64,000 nucleotides of DNA, taken from NCBI GenBank assembly GCA_963707435.1, contig CAVPPF010000002.1, positions 310,001-374,000 on the forward strand, in the 5' to 3' direction. The translations under genes and the position numbers were made by a program. Positions 28,719-36,476 of this stretch are shown piece after piece; position 1 is the first letter of the stretch, and every line of letters starts with the position of its first letter. Below the pieces are notes generated by a model. The model searched no databases. It saw nothing but the letters and a program-made list of their open reading frames with translations, and was not told the origin of the DNA. The DNA comes from UBA4744 sp963707435. GTDB lineage: Bacteria; Actinomycetota; Acidimicrobiia; Spongiisociales; UBA4744.

Positions 28719-28809
28719 AGGATGGCCTGGTTGGTGTCGATACAGGATCAAGGACGCATCACCGGCTGCAAACTGCCGGGAGCACCCAAGGACCAGTGAG
28801 GAGACCGCA

Positions 28810-29199
28810 GTGGGCCGTCGAGTGTTGGTAGTAGAGGATTCGGCCGTGATCCGCCGGCTGATCGAAGTCTGCCTTCGTCCCGCCAGCCTCGAGGTTGTGA
28901 TGCGGGAGGACGGTCCCACCGGCCTGTCGGCCGCAATCTCGGAAAGACCGGATCTCCTGGTTCTGGACATTGGTCTTCCGGAGATGGACGGCTGGGAAGT
29001 GCTCGACCGGCTGCGTTCCGATCCTCGCACCAAAGAGCTGCCCGTGCTGGTCCTCACCGCGCACGCCGAGGAGGAATCTCGCCGGCGAGCCGATGAGGGT
29101 GGTGCCGACGCTTTCGTGACCAAGCCATTCCAGCCGAATGACTTCCGTCAGGAAGTCCTCAACCTGCTGGCCAGGATCACAGTCGAGGCCGTCTCCTAG
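28810..29199 (+). CDS. Stand-alone response-regulator receiver domain (CheY-like)
   Basis: 129 residues from GTG 28810, preceded by GAGGAGA. Acidic pocket VVEDSA, phospho-acceptor Asp in LLVLDIGLPEMDG, conserved Thr in VLVLTAHA and Lys in VTKPFQP. There is no output domain, so it acts by protein contact. No histidine kinase is adjacent. The 90-base gap after the VWA gene and its own ribosome-binding site suggest separate expression. Confidence 0.92.
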   Translation: MGRRVLVVEDSAVIRRLIEVCLRPASLEVVMREDGPTGLSAAISERPDLLVLDIGLPEMDGWEVLDRLRSDPRTKELPVLVLTAHAEEESRRRADEGGADAFVTKPFQPNDFRQEVLNLLARITVEAVS

Positions 29200-29226
29200 C
29201 TTCCGGCGCGACGAAGCCGTTCGATC

Positions 29227-29970
29227 TCAGTCGAGCAACAGCGCCCGGGCCTGCATCACTCTCTGCATCAGCATCACCGGGTCGGCATTGAGGGCAGTCA
29301 AGAGCTGATTGAGGTGCGTCAACTCCGCTCGCTCCAGAATCTCCTTTTCGTTGACGGTCCACCGGCGTGCCTCGCAGAGACGGGCGTGGGCCTCCTCGAT
29401 GCATGCCCGGGCGAGGTGACCCAGGACCCCGGCGACGTCACCCCGCTCGGCCCGGGTATCCGCGTGATCGAGACTGCGTCTGGCACTGGTCCGCCAGTGC
29501 GCCGATCCGTTCTCGGCCAGCCGATCTGGGTAGGCAACGATGTCGTCGATTGATCCCGCTACAACCGTGCCGAGGGCCAGCTCGGCTGCGAGCGTATAGG
29601 ACGGGATCCCGGCCAGCGACTGGTTCGATCCGTCGACCTCGAAACGTCCGGACTGAGACTCGCGAAGCCAATGCCGGACCACGTCGATATCCCGGTAGCG
29701 GATGTCAACCTTGGCGCCATCGACGATGAGTGAAGCGCCACCATTCAAGATTCGGCCCCATGCACCGGGAGCGGAGGCGGTGCCGTCCAGGTGCATGAGC
29801 CCTCCCGGGTCAAACGTACCGCGGTAGTAGATCCCGAAGTCCCATGAGCGATCGGCAGGGTCACCGCCGTCAGGAGTGGATCCGGCCAGGGTCACGGCAA
29901 CGACATTGGGGAGTGAAGCGAGATGGTCGATGAGGCTGGCGATCGCCTCGGGGAACTTGGGCCGGTTCAT
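29227..29970 (-). CDS. Nucleotidyltransferase-fold protein, degenerate
   Basis: 247 residues from ATG 29970. Near the N-terminus it has AGSTPDGGDPADRSWDFGIYY, which resembles the GS...DxD site of pol-beta/MNT nucleotidyltransferases, but the second Asp of DxD is Gly (WDFG). The rest is helical and similar to kanamycin-nucleotidyltransferase-like C-terminal domains. Activity is doubtful. A TACCTT box about 8 bases upstream and no ribosome-binding site hint at a leaderless message. Function unknown. Confidence 0.65.
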   Translation of the reverse strand: MNRPKFPEAIASLIDHLASLPNVVAVTLAGSTPDGGDPADRSWDFGIYYRGTFDPGGLMHLDGTASAPGAWGRILNGGASLIVDGAKVDIRYRDIDVVRHWLRESQSGRFEVDGSNQSLAGIPSYTLAAELALGTVVAGSIDDIVAYPDRLAENGSAHWRTSARRSLDHADTRAERGDVAGVLGHLARACIEEAHARLCEARRWTVNEKEILERAELTHLNQLLTALNADPVMLMQRVMQARALLLD

Positions 29971-30097
29971 GGCACACAAAGGTACACGTGAGCGGAGGTG
30001 TCGTGCGGACGCCGTCGACCCCCCTTCCCTTCTCCCCGCCTGTGCGTTACGTTGCGGCGGGCGGGATCCCGGGGGAGTGGGAAGAGGTGGCCAATTG

Positions 30098-30586
30098 GTG
30101 AGGCTGGTAACGGTTTTGGTCCTGACCATCGCATTGGCCGATCCGGTCGCCGGATCTGATGCCGTCTGCGCCGGGCTGGCGCCGCCGGTGGACGGATCTC
30201 CCGTCCGCGGGTTCGCCCCCGAGGGCCGTTACTCGGGACACTGGGGAGTCGACTGGGGTGTTCCGGCGGGCACATTGGTCGCGGCAGCGGGACCGGGAAC
30301 GGTATCGTTCACCGGCGTGGTAGCCGGCAATCTGACGGTGACAGTCGACCACGGCGGCGGTCTGCGAACCAGCTATTCCTACCTGGGAAGCGTGCTGGTC
30401 GAAAAGGGCCTGCACGTCGATGTTTCGACGGTGATCGGAACGTCCGGACGAGCGCACGGTTCCCCGGGGCTGCACTTCTCCGTTCGGGTAGGGAACACCT
30501 ACGTCGACCCGCTCTCCATCATCGGGTGTCGTTTCTCGTACCCTGCGAGGGCGTTGCGACTCGTTCCGGTTCGCCTGATCGGTTGA
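30098..30586 (+). CDS. Secreted M23 (LytM-like) domain protein lacking catalytic histidines
   Basis: About 162 residues from GTG 30098 (TTG 30095 is the alternative; AAGAGG lies upstream). A signal peptide (MRLVTVLVLTIALADPVAG) is followed by one LytM domain. Zinc ligands are kept: H48 and D52 in HWGVD, and H126 in GLHF. The two catalytic histidines are replaced, by Y95 (YSYL) and G124. Similar changes occur in actinobacterial M23 relatives, so it may bind rather than cut peptidoglycan. It lies upstream of nadD. Confidence 0.75.
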   Translation: MRLVTVLVLTIALADPVAGSDAVCAGLAPPVDGSPVRGFAPEGRYSGHWGVDWGVPAGTLVAAAGPGTVSFTGVVAGNLTVTVDHGGGLRTSYSYLGSVLVEKGLHVDVSTVIGTSGRAHGSPGLHFSVRVGNTYVDPLSIIGCRFSYPARALRLVPVRLIG

Positions 30587-30604
30587 CTGGCCTATTCTGT
30601 CGGA

Positions 30605-31174
30605 GTGCGCAGGGGCATTCTTGGCGGAACCTTCGACCCACCTCACGTGGCTCATCTGATTGCCGGTGAGGTTGCTTTTCGCGATCTTCACCTCGACGTT
30701 GTGACGTTCGTGCCGGCCGGCGCGCCGTGGCAGAAAGCAGACCGGTGGGTGAGCGACGCCGAGCATCGCTGGCAGATGACCTGTCGGGCGGTGGAGGGTG
30801 TCTCCTATTTCGAGGCGGATGAACGCGAGGTGCGCCGGGATGGCTGGACCTATACGGCCGACACGCTGGCCGAGTTCGATGAGCGGGACGATCTGGTTTT
30901 GATCCTCGGGGCCGACGCGGCGCGGGGGATTCAGTCCTGGCAGCGCTGGGAGTATGTTCTCTCCCGAGCCGACCTGGCGGTCGCACCCCGGCCCGGGGTC
31001 GATCGAGGTGAGGTGGAGGCCGCCATTCCGGTTCCGTTCACCTGGCTCGACATGCCGCTTCTCCTGCTATCCGGCACGACCATCCGTGAGCGGGCCGCGA
31101 AAGCCAAGACGGTTCGATTCATGGTGGCCGACGCCGTATGGGAATACCTCGAGGACTACGACGTCTATGGCTGA
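30605..31174 (+). CDS. nadD: Nicotinate-nucleotide adenylyltransferase
   Basis: 189 residues starting GTG 30605. Nucleotidyltransferase motif ILGGTFDPPHVAHL and the C-terminal LLSGTTIRERA (family: SxTxxR). It makes deamido-NAD in NAD biosynthesis. A TATTCT box ends 6 bases before the GTG, with no ribosome-binding site, so a leaderless start is likely. The last codons overlap the next gene. Confidence 0.93.
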   Translation: MRRGILGGTFDPPHVAHLIAGEVAFRDLHLDVVTFVPAGAPWQKADRWVSDAEHRWQMTCRAVEGVSYFEADEREVRRDGWTYTADTLAEFDERDDLVLILGADAARGIQSWQRWEYVLSRADLAVAPRPGVDRGEVEAAIPVPFTWLDMPLLLLSGTTIRERAAKAKTVRFMVADAVWEYLEDYDVYG

Positions 31175-32426
31175 ACCTCGCCACAAGAGACTGCAGCGTC
31201 GGAAGGGGTTGGCCGTTCGCTCGAGCAGCGGCCGGCGGCGTCGTTCGGGAGTCATGGACGAGAAACCCCAATCGGCCCGGGAACTGAGCCGCTCTGCTCG
31301 ACGATCCATGGCGGCCCGAGGTCGGCGGCGCATCGTGCTGGCTGTGTTGGGTGCCGTCCTGATCGTTGGCACCTCGGTGGCCCTGACGTGGTTGACCCTC
31401 CGGGAATCAGCAGAAACCGAACCCGGTGTGGGTTTGCCACCGGCGACGGGCGCCTCCGTTCTCATCGTCGTCACCGGTGAGAACGATCGGGCGGACTCGA
31501 TCGGCCTCCTGGTGGCCCATCCGACCGAAGGCGCCGAGTTTGTCTTGTTCCCGCCTTCGTTGCTGGCCATCCTTCCCGGTTTCGGTGAGAGCGAGATTGC
31601 CGACATGATCCGGTTCAACGGTCCTGCGCTGGCCGATACGACGGTTACCAATCTGCTGGGGGTGCGGGTGGATGCGGTCGTGCATCTCGACGGTGCGAGC
31701 TTTGCGGCCGCCGTCGGGAAACCGTTGACCGTTGATCTGACCAATCCGCTTCTCCAGCCTGAGGCAGACGGGTTCACCGTTCTCGCCGCCGAAGGTTCCG
31801 CCGAGCGAGATCCGGACATGCTGGCCATGTTGTTGACCAATGTCGGTGACAGCGATCAGCTCGAGTGGCTGGACCGGCAGGGATCCGTGTGGCGGGCCGT
31901 CCTGCGAGCGGTCGAGGCGGATGCGGGGCTTGCCGGGCGGTTGACCATTGGAGCGAGCGGCGATTCAGACACGGCTTTGCAGGTGATGCTGGCAGCTTCC
32001 ATTAACCCGGAGCTCGTGGTCACGGCCGTGCCCGTCCGACGAATCGAAGCGGCGGGCGGCAGCACCGAGCGCTATCAGCTGCCGAGCAGCGCGGCCGCTT
32101 CGTTCGTTGTCGATCGATTTCCCTACCTGATCATTCGGCCCGAGCCCCGGCCCCGGGTGGAAGTCCTCAACGGGAACGGACGAATCGGCACGACCGGCCC
32201 GATTGCCGCGCTGCTGGTCGAAAAGGGGTACCGGATCGTGAAGACCGACAACGCCGATCGGGATGATTACGAGGAGACCCGGATCATCTCCCAGGGCCGC
32301 GAGCATCAGCAGGACGCGATCGAAGTGCAGCGGGCCCTCGGGAGCGGTGAGGTCCTACTCGAAGTCCGTCAACCATCAGGAATCGTGGATCTCACTATCA
32401 TTGTCGGTCGCGACATCCCCGCGTAG
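31167..32426 (+). CDS. LCP-like membrane protein with LytR C-terminal domain
   Basis: 419 residues from ATG 31167, overlapping nadD by 8 bases. Basic cytoplasmic tail of about 50 residues, one membrane helix (IVLAVLGAVLIVGTSVALTWL), a domain with the outline of LytR-CpsA-Psr (SVLIVVTGENDRADSIGLLVAHP) and a C-terminal LytR_C domain (PRVEVLNGNGRIGTTG). The usual LCP SIPRD motif is replaced by LFPPSLL, so phosphotransferase activity is questionable. The order nadD-this-rsfS is standard in actinobacteria. Confidence 0.78.
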   Translation: MAEPRHKRLQRRKGLAVRSSSGRRRRSGVMDEKPQSARELSRSARRSMAARGRRRIVLAVLGAVLIVGTSVALTWLTLRESAETEPGVGLPPATGASVLIVVTGENDRADSIGLLVAHPTEGAEFVLFPPSLLAILPGFGESEIADMIRFNGPALADTTVTNLLGVRVDAVVHLDGASFAAAVGKPLTVDLTNPLLQPEADGFTVLAAEGSAERDPDMLAMLLTNVGDSDQLEWLDRQGSVWRAVLRAVEADAGLAGRLTIGASGDSDTALQVMLAASINPELVVTAVPVRRIEAAGGSTERYQLPSSAAASFVVDRFPYLIIRPEPRPRVEVLNGNGRIGTTGPIAALLVEKGYRIVKTDNADRDDYEETRIISQGREHQQDAIEVQRALGSGEVLLEVRQPSGIVDLTIIVGRDIPA

Positions 32427-32489
32427 GAGGCTGAGCCGCTCATCGCTGTCCATGTAGAAACGCAGAAGCTGGTAGATCAGATAGCTGCG

Positions 32490-32813
32490 GTGCTCGACGA
32501 GAAGAAGGGCATCGACATTGTTCTCCTGGATGTCTCCGAGTTGTTGTGGATCACCGATGCATTTGTGATCGTATCGGGGACCTCGCGGCCCCACGTACAG
32601 TCCCTGGCGGAGGACGTCGAGTTGAAGCTCAAGACCGAGGACCGTCGTCCGCTGCGGATCGAGGGGAAAGCTGAAGGCAAGTGGGTCCTGCTCGACTACG
32701 GGGAGGCAGTGGTTCACGTCTTCCAGCCAGAAACGCGTGACTTCTACGGTCTCGAGCGCCTGTGGGGAGATGCGCCGCGGCTGACCTCGGAGACGTTGGC
32801 TTCTGACGCCTGA
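32490..32813 (+). CDS. rsfS: Ribosomal silencing factor RsfS, start uncertain
   Basis: From GTG 32490 the product is 107 residues, containing DIVLLDVSELLWITDAFVIVSG and the C-terminal YGLERLWGDAPR, diagnostic for RsfS. RsfS binds L14 and blocks 70S formation in starvation. Family members usually have about 15-20 more residues. The open frame upstream (VHVETQKLVDQIAAV) fits these but lacks an ATG, GTG or TTG. A strong AGGAGG at 32425-32430 precedes an ATC at 32442-32444. Either a rare start codon is used, or a base is wrong. Confidence 0.88.
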   Translation: MLDEKKGIDIVLLDVSELLWITDAFVIVSGTSRPHVQSLAEDVELKLKTEDRRPLRIEGKAEGKWVLLDYGEAVVHVFQPETRDFYGLERLWGDAPRLTSETLASDA

Positions 32814-32842
32814 CGGCTGGTACAATCACGCACCGCAAACTT

Positions 32843-32916
32843 GGGGCTGTAGCTCAGCTCGGCAGAGCACTTGCATGGCATGCAAGGGGTCAGGGGTTCA
32901 AATCCCCTCAGCTCCA
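32843..32916 (+). tRNA. tRNA-Ala (anticodon GGC)
   Basis: Full cloverleaf: acceptor GGGGCTG/CAGCTCC, D-arm GCTC...GAGC, anticodon stem CTTGC/GCAAG with loop ATGGCAT giving GGC, T-arm AGGGG-TTCAAAT-CCCCT, discriminator A. The A32-T38 loop pair is typical of Ala-GGC tRNAs. The CCA end is not encoded. It lies 3' of rsfS, and its 3' end faces an integrase remnant, a usual integration site. Confidence 0.97.
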
Positions 32917-32929
32917 CGCCGGTCGCTGC

Positions 32930-32951
32930 GTACTCGCCGAAAGGTGAGTAC
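32930..32951 (+). repeat. Hairpin downstream of tRNA-Ala, GAAA loop
   Basis: GTACTCGCC (32930-32938) pairs with GGTGAGTAC (32943-32951), nine pairs with one G-T, around a GAAA tetraloop. It begins 13 bases after the tRNA. Could terminate or protect the tRNA transcript. Confidence 0.55.
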
Positions 32952-32964
32952 GTTCGACCTAACG

Positions 32965-32986
32965 GAGTTCCGGCAAGCCGGAACTC
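32965..32986 (+). terminator. Perfect 10-bp inverted repeat, possible terminator
   Basis: GAGTTCCGGC (32965-32974) and GCCGGAACTC (32977-32986) pair perfectly across two bases. It sits 13 bases after the GAAA hairpin. Only a weak T-run follows (ATTGAG), so a bidirectional terminator or a recombination-site arm are both possible. Confidence 0.45.
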
Positions 32987-33027
32987 ATTGAGAAATCCTC
33001 TGCTAGTGGGCGGGGGATTTCGGCGTT

Positions 33028-33414
33028 TCACAGGCCGAGTGAGGGGCCCTCGGATCGGCCCAGAGTCCGCGGAGAGTCCGCGAGAGAACGGGCACGAGCG
33101 GCTTCGAGGGCGTCGGCGGCCTGGCGGTCCCGGCCTTCGAACAGGTGTCCGTAGATGTCGTAGGTGGTGCGGATGGAGGCGTGCCCCAGTCGTTGGGAGA
33201 TGACGTAGGGGTCTTCGCCGGCGGCGATGAGGAGGGCGACGTGGGTGTGGCGGAGGTCGTGGGGCCGCATCGGCTCGCCGACCGAATCTCGCACCGCCGG
33301 GTACGGGACTGTCCGATAGTTGGTGTAACTGCCGGATATCGGGCGCGGATGGGTGCGCGATAACGCCCGAGACGGTGAGTGATGTGCGCCGTGGTCGGGG
33401 GTTCCCCAACACAT
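33028..33414 (-). pseudogene. Tyrosine recombinase (phage-type integrase), C-terminal fragment
   Basis: The last ~100 codons carry MRPHDLRHTHVALLIAAG, SQRLGHASIRTTYDIYGHLF: the second Arg with its His (HDLRH), the later His (LGH) and the nucleophile Tyr of tyrosine recombinases. The N-terminal arm-binding and core-binding domains and the first catalytic Arg are gone; the codons before about 33330 do not resemble the family. Adjacent to and pointing at tRNA-Ala, the classic arrangement for an integrated element. Confidence 0.8.
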
Positions 33415-33523
33415 CCTCCCTGCCGGTTATGGCCCTTCATACGGCGGATCTTGCTCTCCTGTTCATTGCCGATGTGAACCACGTGGCTTGATTTCCTCAA
33501 CATTGTCGTGAGTGGTGCTGCAT

Positions 33524-33778
33524 CTAGAAGCGGAAGCCGAGGAGGTTCCAGTAGTTGGCCCACCACAACAGGTACGGCGCAGTCAGCGCGAGGAGTGCGA
33601 AGTAGATGCGGCCCCCCATCGTGAACCAGCGATTCTTCCAGGCCCTAACAGCGGCAAGGACAAGCGCCCAGCTCGCGACCGCTCCGAGCGAGATGATCCC
33701 GGTAGCGAGGTACAGCACGGACGTCGGGCCTGTGGCCACGGTTCGTAGTCTGAGTGGCCGAGGGGTTGCGGCAAGCAC
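33524..33778 (-). pseudogene. C-terminal membrane tail of a CubicO-type serine hydrolase (remnant)
   Basis: 84 codons with three hydrophobic segments ending in ALTAPYLLWWANYWNLLGFRF. That ending is what I recall from beta-lactamase-related serine hydrolases with a C-terminal membrane domain. The catalytic domain (SxxK, YxN) is absent and the sequence upstream is the start of the CPBP gene. Interpreted as a truncated leftover; a small membrane protein in its own right is the alternative. Confidence 0.45.
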
Positions 33779-33814
33779 TATGGTTTTCTCCCTTCGACCT
33801 GAGGCTATGGGAGG

Positions 33815-34507
33815 ATGAGATTGGTTGGTGACACCCCTGGTGAAGGCGTGACGAGGAGGGGTCGTCTGACGCGGTTCTTCATCATCACGTTCGCTTTTTC
33901 GTGGATGCTGTGGCTTCTGCCGGTATTGCGATCGACCGTTCTCCCTGACCTTCCCGAGGTTGTCGGCCTGCTCGGTATGTTCGCCCCGTTCGGTCCAGGG
34001 GTTGCCGCCTTCTGGTTGGTTCGACGTGCTTCCGGTGGGGAGGATGTTCGAGGTTTGTGGCTCCGTGGCTGGCGACGCGACTTTGACCAGAGGTGGCTCA
34101 TTCCAGCTCTTGGTCTGGGACCGCTGGTGGGGCTACTCAGCGTTGTCGGGGTTGTGGCGTTCGGCGGCGAGATCGGCTGGGACGACGGCGTAGCGCCGGC
34201 GATGATCCTCCCGGTATTCCTTCTGATCTACTTCACCAATACCTTGCCCGAGGAGTATGGATGGCGGGGATTCGCTCTCGATCCTCTTCAGCGGCGGTTC
34301 AACGCGTTGGGAGCCAGTCTCGTTCTCGGGCTGATCTGGGGTCTGTGGCACCTGCCGCTCGTGTTCATCGAGGGGACGACGCAGGCTTCCATTCCCTTCT
34401 ACGAGTTTGTTCTGCAGACGATGGTACTGGCCATCTTTTACACGTGGCTGTACAACAACACCGGTGGGAGCGTGCTGGTCGCAGCGTTGTTCCGTGGCGG
34501 AGGATGA
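33815..34507 (+). CDS. CPBP-family intramembrane protease (CAAX-type), 3'-truncated
   Basis: 230 residues. Membrane protein with the ABI/CPBP motifs: EEYGWRGFAL (EExxxR) and, 30 residues later, GLIWGLWHLPLVF with its His. The family normally ends with a third motif beginning LFHAxxN; here it stops at AALFRGGG, exactly where the convergent regulator gene begins. I infer a deletion that removed its last ~30 codons. Possible substrates or bacteriocin-immunity role unknown. Confidence 0.75.
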   Translation: MRLVGDTPGEGVTRRGRLTRFFIITFAFSWMLWLLPVLRSTVLPDLPEVVGLLGMFAPFGPGVAAFWLVRRASGGEDVRGLWLRGWRRDFDQRWLIPALGLGPLVGLLSVVGVVAFGGEIGWDDGVAPAMILPVFLLIYFTNTLPEEYGWRGFALDPLQRRFNALGASLVLGLIWGLWHLPLVFIEGTTQASIPFYEFVLQTMVLAIFYTWLYNNTGGSVLVAALFRGGG

Positions 34508-35288
34508 CCTCGGTTTGGTGGTCGGCGGGGAGCAGGGTTTCGAGGCGGAGTTCTTCGAGGGTGACGTCGTGGGGGGCGCCGATGGTGGCGATGGTGGTGA
34601 GGAGTCGCATTTCGCCCGCAGGCGTTTGCAGGTGGATGGGGACGAGTAGGTCGGACCCACTGGGTAGTGCGGGTCGGTGGGGGAGCCCGTCGATGTCGGG
34701 ATAGGAACGGATCTCGTCGAACAGCTCCTGCAGGGCTGAGTCGCCGGGTCGTTCTTTGAGTTCTCGCTCGACTCGGTGCAGGAGCGTGGTTGCGGCGTCG
34801 CTCCAGTTGGCGATGTGGGGTCGGAGTCCCTCGTGGTGCACGAAGAGTCGGAGGATGTTGCCTTGGAAGAGGGACGATGTCTCGGGTGGGATGAGCATTT
34901 CGGTCAGGGCTGTCGCCGCTGGGTTAGCCATGACGAGGTTCCAGGCTCGGTCGACGATGTAGGCGGGGAAGGGTTGGTGGGCCGCCAGGAGTGTTTCGAG
35001 GATGTGACGGACCTGTGACATCACCGGCTCGTCAAGACCATGTTCGGTGTATACGTCGGCGTAGCCGGCAGCCTTGAGCCAGGTGTTGCGTTCTCGCAGC
35101 GGGACTTCGAGCTCGGTCGCCAAGTGGATGATCATCTCGCGGCTGGGTGTTGCTCGTCCGGTTTCGAGGTAGCTCAGGTGCCGCTGCGACACTCCAGCTG
35201 CGACCGAGAGATCGAGTTGGCTCATCCGCCTCGCCGTGCGCCATCGATTCAGGATCTCACCGGCTGTCGTTCCCATCGTGGTTGCCAT
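34365..35288 (-). CDS. XRE-family regulator with MmyB-like ligand-binding domain, read-through tail
   Basis: 307 residues from ATG 35288 (AAGGAGA ribosome-binding site). HTH at about residues 10-65 (MSQLDLSVAAGVSQRHLSYLETGRATPS), then the MmyB-type domain (FPAYIVDRAWNLVMAN). The family usually ends just after ETLLPADHQTEVILR. Here the frame continues about 45 codons antisense to the CPBP gene, so the original stop seems lost at the junction near 34.5 kb. Divergent to the membrane protein and SRPBCC genes, which it probably controls. Confidence 0.8.
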   Translation of the reverse strand: MATTMGTTAGEILNRWRTARRMSQLDLSVAAGVSQRHLSYLETGRATPSREMIIHLATELEVPLRERNTWLKAAGYADVYTEHGLDEPVMSQVRHILETLLAAHQPFPAYIVDRAWNLVMANPAATALTEMLIPPETSSLFQGNILRLFVHHEGLRPHIANWSDAATTLLHRVERELKERPGDSALQELFDEIRSYPDIDGLPHRPALPSGSDLLVPIHLQTPAGEMRLLTTIATIGAPHDVTLEELRLETLLPADHQTEVILRHGTTLRPARSHRCCCTATCKRWPVPSSAEQTRRREWKPASSPR

Positions 35289-35408
35289 TGCGTCTCCTTG
35301 CGACGTGTACAGGGTACCCAGAGTGCGCTCCGGTTCGATGACCTCATAGGTTATTGATTTACCGCAGCTGGGGAGAGATAGTACGACGACACGACAAAGG
35401 AGCAACAA
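35289..35408. promoter_or_regulatory. Divergent promoter/operator region
   Basis: 120 bases between the XRE regulator and the 140-residue membrane protein gene. Contains GGGTACCC and the inverted repeat ACCT-CAT-AGGT, candidate operator halves, and AAAGGAG just before the rightward ATG. Individual promoter boxes are not convincing. Confidence 0.35.
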
Positions 35409-35831
35409 ATGACAGTGTCAACGACGACGATTGAGGCCATATCTGCGCCACAGCGAACCTTTCTCGGCAGAGTGCTCGCGCAGAACGCCATGGTGTCCGG
35501 CGTGACCGGGCTTGTCTTAGTGGTTGGGGCATCCGGGCTCGACAGCTGGTTGGGGGTGAACCGGTGGGTGCTGGCGGGTGTCGGGGCCGGGTTGGTGGCG
35601 TTTGGAGTCGCCCTGGTGATCTGGGCCCGGTCCCCGAAGTGGCTGCTACGTGGTGGCCTGCTTGCGGTCGCTGGTGACGCCATGTGGGTGATCGGCACCG
35701 TGGCCCTGATCGCCTTCACCGACGAGATGACGGCGGCCGGAGATGTGGCCCTCGCCGGCGTGACCGCGCTGGTGGCGTGGTTCGTGGTGGCCCAGACGGT
35801 CGGACTCGTCAAGCTCGGGAAGGTGGCCTGA
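35409..35831 (+). CDS. Four-helix membrane protein of unknown function
   Basis: 140 residues with four hydrophobic helices (first around AMVSGVTGLVLVVG). AAAGGAG lies 6 bases upstream. It is followed 3 bases later by an SRPBCC gene and is divergent from an XRE regulator, a cassette often seen in actinobacteria. No catalytic motif seen. Confidence 0.8.
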   Translation: MTVSTTTIEAISAPQRTFLGRVLAQNAMVSGVTGLVLVVGASGLDSWLGVNRWVLAGVGAGLVAFGVALVIWARSPKWLLRGGLLAVAGDAMWVIGTVALIAFTDEMTAAGDVALAGVTALVAWFVVAQTVGLVKLGKVA

Positions 35832-35834
35832 AAC

Positions 35835-36320
35835 ATGCCCGCGTTCAGTATCGAGACCTCACGTGTGGTCGACGCTCCTCTGGATGTGGTCTGGTCGGTC
35901 GTCTCGGATGCCGGCGGCTACCACACCGTGGTCGACACCCTGGCGCACACCGAGATCATCTCCGGGCAGGGCGACGGCATGGTTCGGCACTGTGTCGACA
36001 CCAAAGGGCGGGAATGGAACGAAACCTGCACCATGTGGAACGAGGACGCCTCATTCCGGATGACCGTAGACCTCGCCAGCTATCCGGCGAGCTTCCGAGC
36101 CATGTTCAAAAGGGTCGAGGGCACCTGGTCGGTCACGCCCACCGAGACCGGCACGCTGATCACGATACGGTTCGACGGAGAGACAAAGCTGGGGCCGCTC
36201 GGCTCACTCGCCGTCGCCGCCATGGGCGGAGACGGCGTCCTCAGTGGGATCCTGGACGGCTACCAAGCCCAGATCAGCCACCGCCTCGCCAACCGACCAG
36301 ACCAACAGTTGACAAGGTGA
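35835..36320 (+). CDS. SRPBCC-family (START/polyketide cyclase-like) protein
   Basis: 161 residues. Begins with the family pattern IETSRVVDAPLDVVWSVVSDAGGYH (beta strand then helix) and ends with a long C-terminal helix. Such proteins form a hydrophobic ligand cavity; the ligand is unknown. Same operon as the upstream membrane protein. Confidence 0.85.
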   Translation: MPAFSIETSRVVDAPLDVVWSVVSDAGGYHTVVDTLAHTEIISGQGDGMVRHCVDTKGREWNETCTMWNEDASFRMTVDLASYPASFRAMFKRVEGTWSVTPTETGTLITIRFDGETKLGPLGSLAVAAMGGDGVLSGILDGYQAQISHRLANRPDQQLTR

Positions 36321-36476
36321 GGTTCGAACACCGCTCGAGTGCGGCGCCATGGCTGTAGGCGCCTGCACGAGGGTCGGCGAGTGCTAGCCGAAGTAACGAG
36401 CGTAGAGTCGGGTCGGATGCCGGTTGGGTGCTCGTCGTGGCGGCACCAGCCACCGAATCCAAACGGGGAGGGACGA

